Of a stretch of 9,532 nucleotides of DNA, positions 6,744-9,532 are shown piece after piece. Source of the DNA: Streptomyces sp. NRRL S-340 (lineage in GTDB: Bacteria; Actinomycetota; Actinomycetes; Streptomycetales; Streptomycetaceae). The stretch spans positions 1 to 9,532 of the forward strand of contig NZ_JOIY01000085.1 in the NCBI RefSeq assembly GCF_000720185.1, given 5' to 3'. The notes beneath the pieces are model-generated. The model worked only from the letters and a program-made list of their open reading frames with translations. It did not search any database and was not told the origin of the DNA. Position 1 is the stretch's first letter, and the number at the start of each line of letters is the position of its first letter. A program made the position numbers and the translations under genes.

Positions 6744-7655
6744 ATGGAACGGGACGAGGAGAACACGGAACCGGAGCCGGGGCCGGCGGCCATGCGGCGC
6801 AGGATCGTCGAGGCCGCCGCCGGCCTGCTGGTCTCGGAAGGACTCGACGCGACGTCCACCCGTGCCGTCGCGGCCCGCGCGTCCGTGGCGCCGCCGACGA
6901 TCTTCCGGCTCTTCGGGGACAAGGACGCACTGCTGGAAGCGGTGAGCGAGTACGGCTTCGAGACGTACCTGCGGGCCAAGGCCAGGCTCCCGGAGAGCGA
7001 CGACCCGGTCGACGACCTGCGCGCCGCCTGGGACCTGCACGTCCGGTTCGGGCTGAGCCGGCCGGCGTACTACACCCTGGTGTACGGGCAGGCGCGCGCC
7101 GGACGGGTGCCGCGGGCCGGGCAGCAGGCCGTCGCCGAGCTGCGGCGCATGGTCACCCGGGTCGCGGCGGCCGGCCGGCTGCGCATGAGCATCGAGCGCG
7201 CGGCGGCCCTGGTGCACGCGGCGGGGGTGGGCACGATCCTCACCCTGATCGGCGCGCCGCCCGAGCAGCGCGACCTGCGGACCGCGGACGCCGCCCGCGA
7301 GATGGTGCTCGCCGCCATCAGCACCCCGGCCGCCACGGCCTCCCCGGCGGCGGTCACCCCCTCCCGGTCCGCCGCCCACGCCGTCACCGGAGGGACCGGG
7401 CGAGCCGCGGAAGGCGGGGGAGCAAGGGGAGCCGGTGAGGCGGGCGAGGCAGGCGAGGCAGGCGGCTCCGGTGACGCCGGCTCGGGTGACGTACGCAGCG
7501 GTGCCGCCGACGAGACGGCGAAGGCCGCGATGGCCCTGCGCGCGGCGCTCGGACGTACCGACCACCCGGCCGTCACCCCCGCCGAGCGGACCCTGCTCGT
7601 CGAGTGGCTCAACCGCCTCGCGGACACGGAGCCCCGGCCGGCCGCGGACGCCTGA
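6744..7655 (+). CDS. TetR-family transcriptional regulator B (paralogue of regulator A, with inserted linker)
   Basis: A 303-residue protein, long for a TetR. The DNA-binding domain covers about residues 18-65, with the helix-turn-helix in 'STRAVAARASVAPPTIFRLF' (38-57) followed by 'GDKDALLEA'. Blocks shared with regulator A include 'YGFETYLRAK', 'WDLHVRFGLSRPAYYTLVYG', 'AAGRLRMSIERAA', 'LTLIGAPPEQRDL' and the end 'TLLVEWLNRLAD'. The main difference is a low-complexity Ala/Gly/Glu/Ser stretch (about 193-257), including GEA three times (231-239), inserted before the last helices. The N-terminus is acidic and about 10 residues longer than in regulator A. Start 6744 rather than the internal ATG at codon 17 is supported by the -10 box conserved with regulator A. 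It is divergent from the GMC gene and probably represses it and itself. Confidence 0.9.
   Translation: MERDEENTEPEPGPAAMRRRIVEAAAGLLVSEGLDATSTRAVAARASVAPPTIFRLFGDKDALLEAVSEYGFETYLRAKARLPESDDPVDDLRAAWDLHVRFGLSRPAYYTLVYGQARAGRVPRAGQQAVAELRRMVTRVAAAGRLRMSIERAAALVHAAGVGTILTLIGAPPEQRDLRTADAAREMVLAAISTPAATASPAAVTPSRSAAHAVTGGTGRAAEGGGARGAGEAGEAGEAGGSGDAGSGDVRSGAADETAKAAMALRAALGRTDHPAVTPAERTLLVEWLNRLADTEPRPAADA
7434..7460 (+). repeat. 9-bp tandem repeat encoding Gly-Glu-Ala triplets
   Basis: Three consecutive 9-bp units (7434-7442, 7443-7451, 7452-7460) encode GEA; the last two are identical (GGCGAGGCA). They sit in the low-complexity linker of TetR B. Such in-frame repeats can change copy number by slippage without breaking the gene. 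Confidence 0.75.
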
Positions 7656-7664
7656 GCGACGCCC

Positions 7665-7706
7665 CCGGCCCGCCGTGCCCGGCCCGGCCCGAACGGGGCG
7701 GGCCGG
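7665..7706. terminator. Candidate hairpin terminator between TetR B and membrane protein gene
   Basis: A perfect 10-bp inverted repeat, CCGGCCCGCC (7665-7674) with GGCGGGCCGG (7697-7706), lies in the 73-bp gap between two converging genes. The loop is 22 nt and there is no U tract, so this is weaker than the hairpin at 2153-2195. Confidence 0.45.
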
Positions 7707-7728
7707 CCGGACGGAACCGGTGCCCCGG

Positions 7729-8403
7729 TCACCGGACGGGCGCGGGCGTCGGTGCCGGCCCGGCGGCGAGGCGCTTGCGCGTGCCGCGGCGGGCGGCGAT
7801 GCCCAGGGCGAGCAGCCAGTAGCTGAACAGGGCGCCCATCAGGGCGGTCGTCCCCCAGCCGTTGGCCGCGTAGAAGTGCCCGGGGGTGTTGCCGAAGAAC
7901 AGCGACGGCATGAAGGCCAGGTTCACCGCGGCCAGGACGTAGGCCGTGCGGTGGATCCAGCGGGGCAGCAGACCCGTGCGGGAGAGCGCGTAGCCGGTGG
8001 CGGCCAGGAACATGGCCATCAGCATGCGCGAGACGGAACCGTAGAGGACGTAGGTGCCGCTGACCGTGATGGTGGGGTCGATGGGACGGTCGGCCTCGAT
8101 CACCGCCCCCGCCTCCAGGCCGCTGGAGACCAGGGTGACCACCGTGTACGCGACCCCGGCGGTGAACGCGAGGGTGCCGGCCCACTCCAGGTCCGGCCGC
8201 ACGCTCCTGACCATCTCCCGCAGGGACGCCACGAGGACGAGCAGGCATCCCAGCGCGAGGATCCCGATCAGCAGCCGGGCCAGCACGTTGGAGTCCGGGG
8301 GCGGCCCCGAGTAGACGAAGTACAGCGGTACTTCGACGATGAACGCGGTGGCTGCGGCGAGGGCGCTGACTGCGGTCATGCGCCGGGCGACGGTCTCCTG
8401 CAC
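7729..8403 (-). CDS. Six-helix integral membrane protein (resembles DUF4386 proteins)
   Basis: A 224-residue protein with about six hydrophobic segments: roughly 9-31, 40-61, 74-98, 118-140, 150-171 and 184-204. Arg/Lys-rich stretches occur at the N-terminus (ARR) and C-terminus (ARRGTRKR), the latter suggesting a cytoplasmic tail. Recognisable stretches are 'GYALSRTGLLPRWIHR' and 'PSLFFGNTPGHFYAANGWG', which recall uncharacterised DUF4386 membrane proteins; this is from memory and moderate at best. The GTG start at 8403 is chosen over the ATG at 8379 because a perfect AGGAGG (8410-8415) lies 6 nt upstream. It is on its own between a converging TetR B and a 382-bp gap. The function is unknown; no catalytic motif is visible. 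Confidence 0.82.
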   Translation of the reverse strand: MQETVARRMTAVSALAAATAFIVEVPLYFVYSGPPPDSNVLARLLIGILALGCLLVLVASLREMVRSVRPDLEWAGTLAFTAGVAYTVVTLVSSGLEAGAVIEADRPIDPTITVSGTYVLYGSVSRMLMAMFLAATGYALSRTGLLPRWIHRTAYVLAAVNLAFMPSLFFGNTPGHFYAANGWGTTALMGALFSYWLLALGIAARRGTRKRLAAGPAPTPAPVR

Positions 8404-8785
8404 GGTGGTCCTCCTCGGTCGGTGCCGGGTGCCTCACCGCCCCGGTAGGAGAAAGGCTGGCAGCCCAGGGGCCCGGAAGCCGTCGGTCCGGCCCCCGGAT
8501 CCGGGGTGGACCCGGCGACACCCCCCAGGTGTCCCCGGACCGGCGCACGCACTGTGCCGCCGGGTGCGTCGGGCGGTGCGCCCCCGCCTGCGTCGCGCTG
8601 TGCCCGCACACGTCGCGTTGTGCCGCCGCGCGCCCGTGAAGTGCCGCCGGTGTGCCGCGGATGTGCCGTATGTGTGTGGTCCGTGTGTCCTGGAGTGCCG
8701 TCGAGGTGACGCCCGGCCGGGCGCCGCTGCCCCGGGAGGGGGGCGGAACCGGGCGAGCGCGTTCCCGGGGAGGAGGGCGGCCGGT
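8404..8785. other. 382-bp non-coding region with palindrome and GTGCC-rich short repeats
   Basis: No convincing gene is seen. Besides the AGGAGG of the membrane gene, it holds a perfect 14-bp palindrome, CCCCGGATCCGGGG (8493-8506), about 90 bp before that gene's start. From about 8550 to 8705 the word GTGCC recurs, with GTGCCGCCG at 8554, 8621 and 8641. The promoter of the membrane gene must lie here but no clear -10/-35 pair can be picked out. Confidence 0.5.
8591..8624. repeat. 14-bp direct repeat at 20-bp period
   Basis: CGTCGCGCTGTGCC (8591-8604) and CGTCGCGTTGTGCC (8611-8624) differ at one base and are offset by 20 bp, about two helical turns. This spacing would suit tandem protein binding on one face of the helix, but a biased-composition origin is equally possible. 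Confidence 0.5.
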
Positions 8786-9298
8786 TCAGCGGACCAGGTG
8801 GTCGAGGGCCGCGCTCGCCAGGCTGAGGGCCGCGTGCAGTTCGGTCACCTCGGCGACGGTCGGCCGGACCACGTCGCACCAGTCGCCGCGCAGCGCCGGC
8901 CAGAGGGCCAGCAGGACCTGGGCCCCCGGCAGTCCGAGGTGGGCGCTGACGTCCATCCGGTCCTCCCCGGCGGGCGTCCAGGACAGGCGGACGCGGCCCG
9001 GCGGGATGCGGGAGGGGTCGTCGAGCGTGCTCCAGCGGACCTGGAACGACTGGCCGGGCGTCTTCCGCACCACCGTCACCAGCGCACCGCGCACGTCCTC
9101 GGGCATGGGCGACCGGACGAGGGTGCGCAGCTCGACGGGGCTGCGGTAGGGATCGCGGCCCGGGACGAGAGTGAGGACGGGTCTGCGGGCCGGGCCTTCG
9201 TGGCCGGCCGCGGGGCGGCGCCGGGGCAGGGGCGGTCGGGCCGACGGACGGCGGACGGCCGGCCGGCCCGTCAGGTCGATCATGTTGAACCTGGTCAT
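8786..9298 (-). CDS. Hypothetical protein, unrecognised family
   Basis: A 170-residue soluble protein that I do not recognise. It has a basic, Pro/Arg-rich N-terminal third (about residues 10-42, probably disordered) followed by a compact acidic domain. That domain contains 'VELRTLVRSPMPEDVRGALV', 'VRWSTLDDPSRIPPGRVRLS', 'MDVSAHLGLPGAQVLLALWP' and a helical C-terminus 'VAEVTELHAALSLASAALDHLVR'. There are no membrane segments, signal peptide or catalytic motif. The start at 9298 has a GGAG 6 nt upstream; the frame is open for 32 more codons, but that extension is Arg-rich and not protein-like. Codon usage looks like a genuine high-GC gene. It lies between the GTGCC-rich gap and the probable insertion sequence, with no operon partner in the window. 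Confidence 0.65.
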   Translation of the reverse strand: MTRFNMIDLTGRPAVRRPSARPPLPRRRPAAGHEGPARRPVLTLVPGRDPYRSPVELRTLVRSPMPEDVRGALVTVVRKTPGQSFQVRWSTLDDPSRIPPGRVRLSWTPAGEDRMDVSAHLGLPGAQVLLALWPALRGDWCDVVRPTVAEVTELHAALSLASAALDHLVR

Positions 9299-9379
9299 GC
9301 GGGACTCCGAACGGGAACGGTGCGCGCCGGTGCGGCGCTGCTCGGTCCAGCGTCGCTTCCCGCAGAGCCGGACGCATCG

Positions 9380-9389
9380 GTCATATGAC
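9380..9389. promoter_or_regulatory. Perfect 10-bp palindrome GTCATATGAC upstream of the hypothetical gene
   Basis: GTCATATGAC lies about 80 bp upstream of the start at 9298, in an AT-richer patch flanked by CGCAT (9373-9377) and ATGCG (9393-9397). It could be an operator or part of the promoter (TCATAT fits a loose -10). No firm assignment is possible. Confidence 0.3.
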
Positions 9390-9500
9390 TGCATGCGGCG
9401 CCCTGGGATGTCAGTCCCTTCGGTCCCTCGGTTCCTAGATGAATGAGTCCGATGTCGGTGCTGGTCGCGACGATGGCGAAGGGCGCCCGTTGGTCAGTGT

Positions 9501-9532
9501 GTGAAGACAAACCTGGACGCCCTTCTGGCGGC
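9501..9532 (+). mobile_element. Start of a probable IS982-type transposase gene (truncated by window edge)
   Basis: From the GTG at 9501 the frame reads MKTNLDALLA to the right edge. This resembles, from memory, the N-terminus (KTNLDALLTALYV...) of IS982-family transposases common in Streptomyces. Only ten codons are visible, so the call rests on a short motif. The terminal inverted repeat of the element should lie between about 9400 and 9500 but I cannot identify it without the other end. Confidence 0.45.

Noticed and set aside
7070..8611. Minus-strand frame of 513 codons across TetR B and the membrane gene
   Set aside because: It overlaps two well-supported genes, has low-complexity composition and no motif.
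8550..8705. GTGCC-rich stretch as a CRISPR array
   Set aside because: The repeated words are only 5-14 bp, irregularly spaced, and there are no unique spacers of constant length or cas genes.
9391..9397. GCATGC near the right edge as a second copy of the MarR operator
   Set aside because: Only a short core is shared with the palindrome at 715-743; the arms do not match beyond that.
9295..9510. Small minus-strand frame near the right edge (71 codons)
   Set aside because: It overlaps the start of the hypothetical gene and the putative insertion-sequence end, lacks a ribosome binding site and has no motif.

Overview
The window is GC-rich (visibly above 70% G+C), with long spurious open frames on both strands and third codon positions dominated by G and C. 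With MarR, TetR, GMC and aldo/keto reductase genes side by side, this points to an actinomycete, most likely Streptomyces or a close relative. The organism is inferred from style only; no rRNA or housekeeping marker is present.

Layout, left to right. (1) 1-700, minus strand: the first 33 codons of a TetR-type regulator running off the left edge, preceded by a complete MarR regulator. (2) 842-2095, plus strand: a metal-dependent amidohydrolase divergent from marR. The gap between them carries a 29-bp near-perfect palindrome. The amidohydrolase ends in a 39-bp tandem duplication that includes its stop codon, then a strong hairpin terminator shared with the converging gene. (3) 2215-2943, minus: TetR regulator A, divergent from a flavodoxin-fold oxidoreductase (3201-3788) that is followed by an aldo/keto reductase (3989-4978). 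(4) 5120-6652, minus: an FAD-dependent GMC oxidoreductase, divergent from TetR regulator B (6744-7655). (5) 7729-8403, minus: a six-helix membrane protein. (6) 8404-8785: non-coding, with short GTGCC-rich repeats. (7) 8786-9298, minus: an unrecognised 170-residue protein. (8) 9501 to the right edge, plus: what looks like the first codons of an insertion-sequence transposase.

The most notable structure is that TetR A and TetR B are paralogues along most of their length, and each faces a redox enzyme. Their promoters also match: a 17-bp box ending in the start codon agrees at 15 of 17 positions, and the element TATCACCG(T/G)TCCGG occurs in both intergenic regions. This suggests a duplicated regulator-promoter module in which two repressors may share or cross-read operators and jointly control three oxidoreductases (flavodoxin-like, aldo/keto reductase, GMC). 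A role in quinone, aldehyde or alcohol metabolism or detoxification is an inference from enzyme families; no substrate can be read from the sequence.

A second pattern: all four regulator genes have a TANNNT -10 hexamer exactly at -12 to -7 from the start codon and no obvious Shine-Dalgarno. The enzyme and membrane genes have purine-rich ribosome binding sites. The regulators are therefore probably translated from leaderless transcripts.
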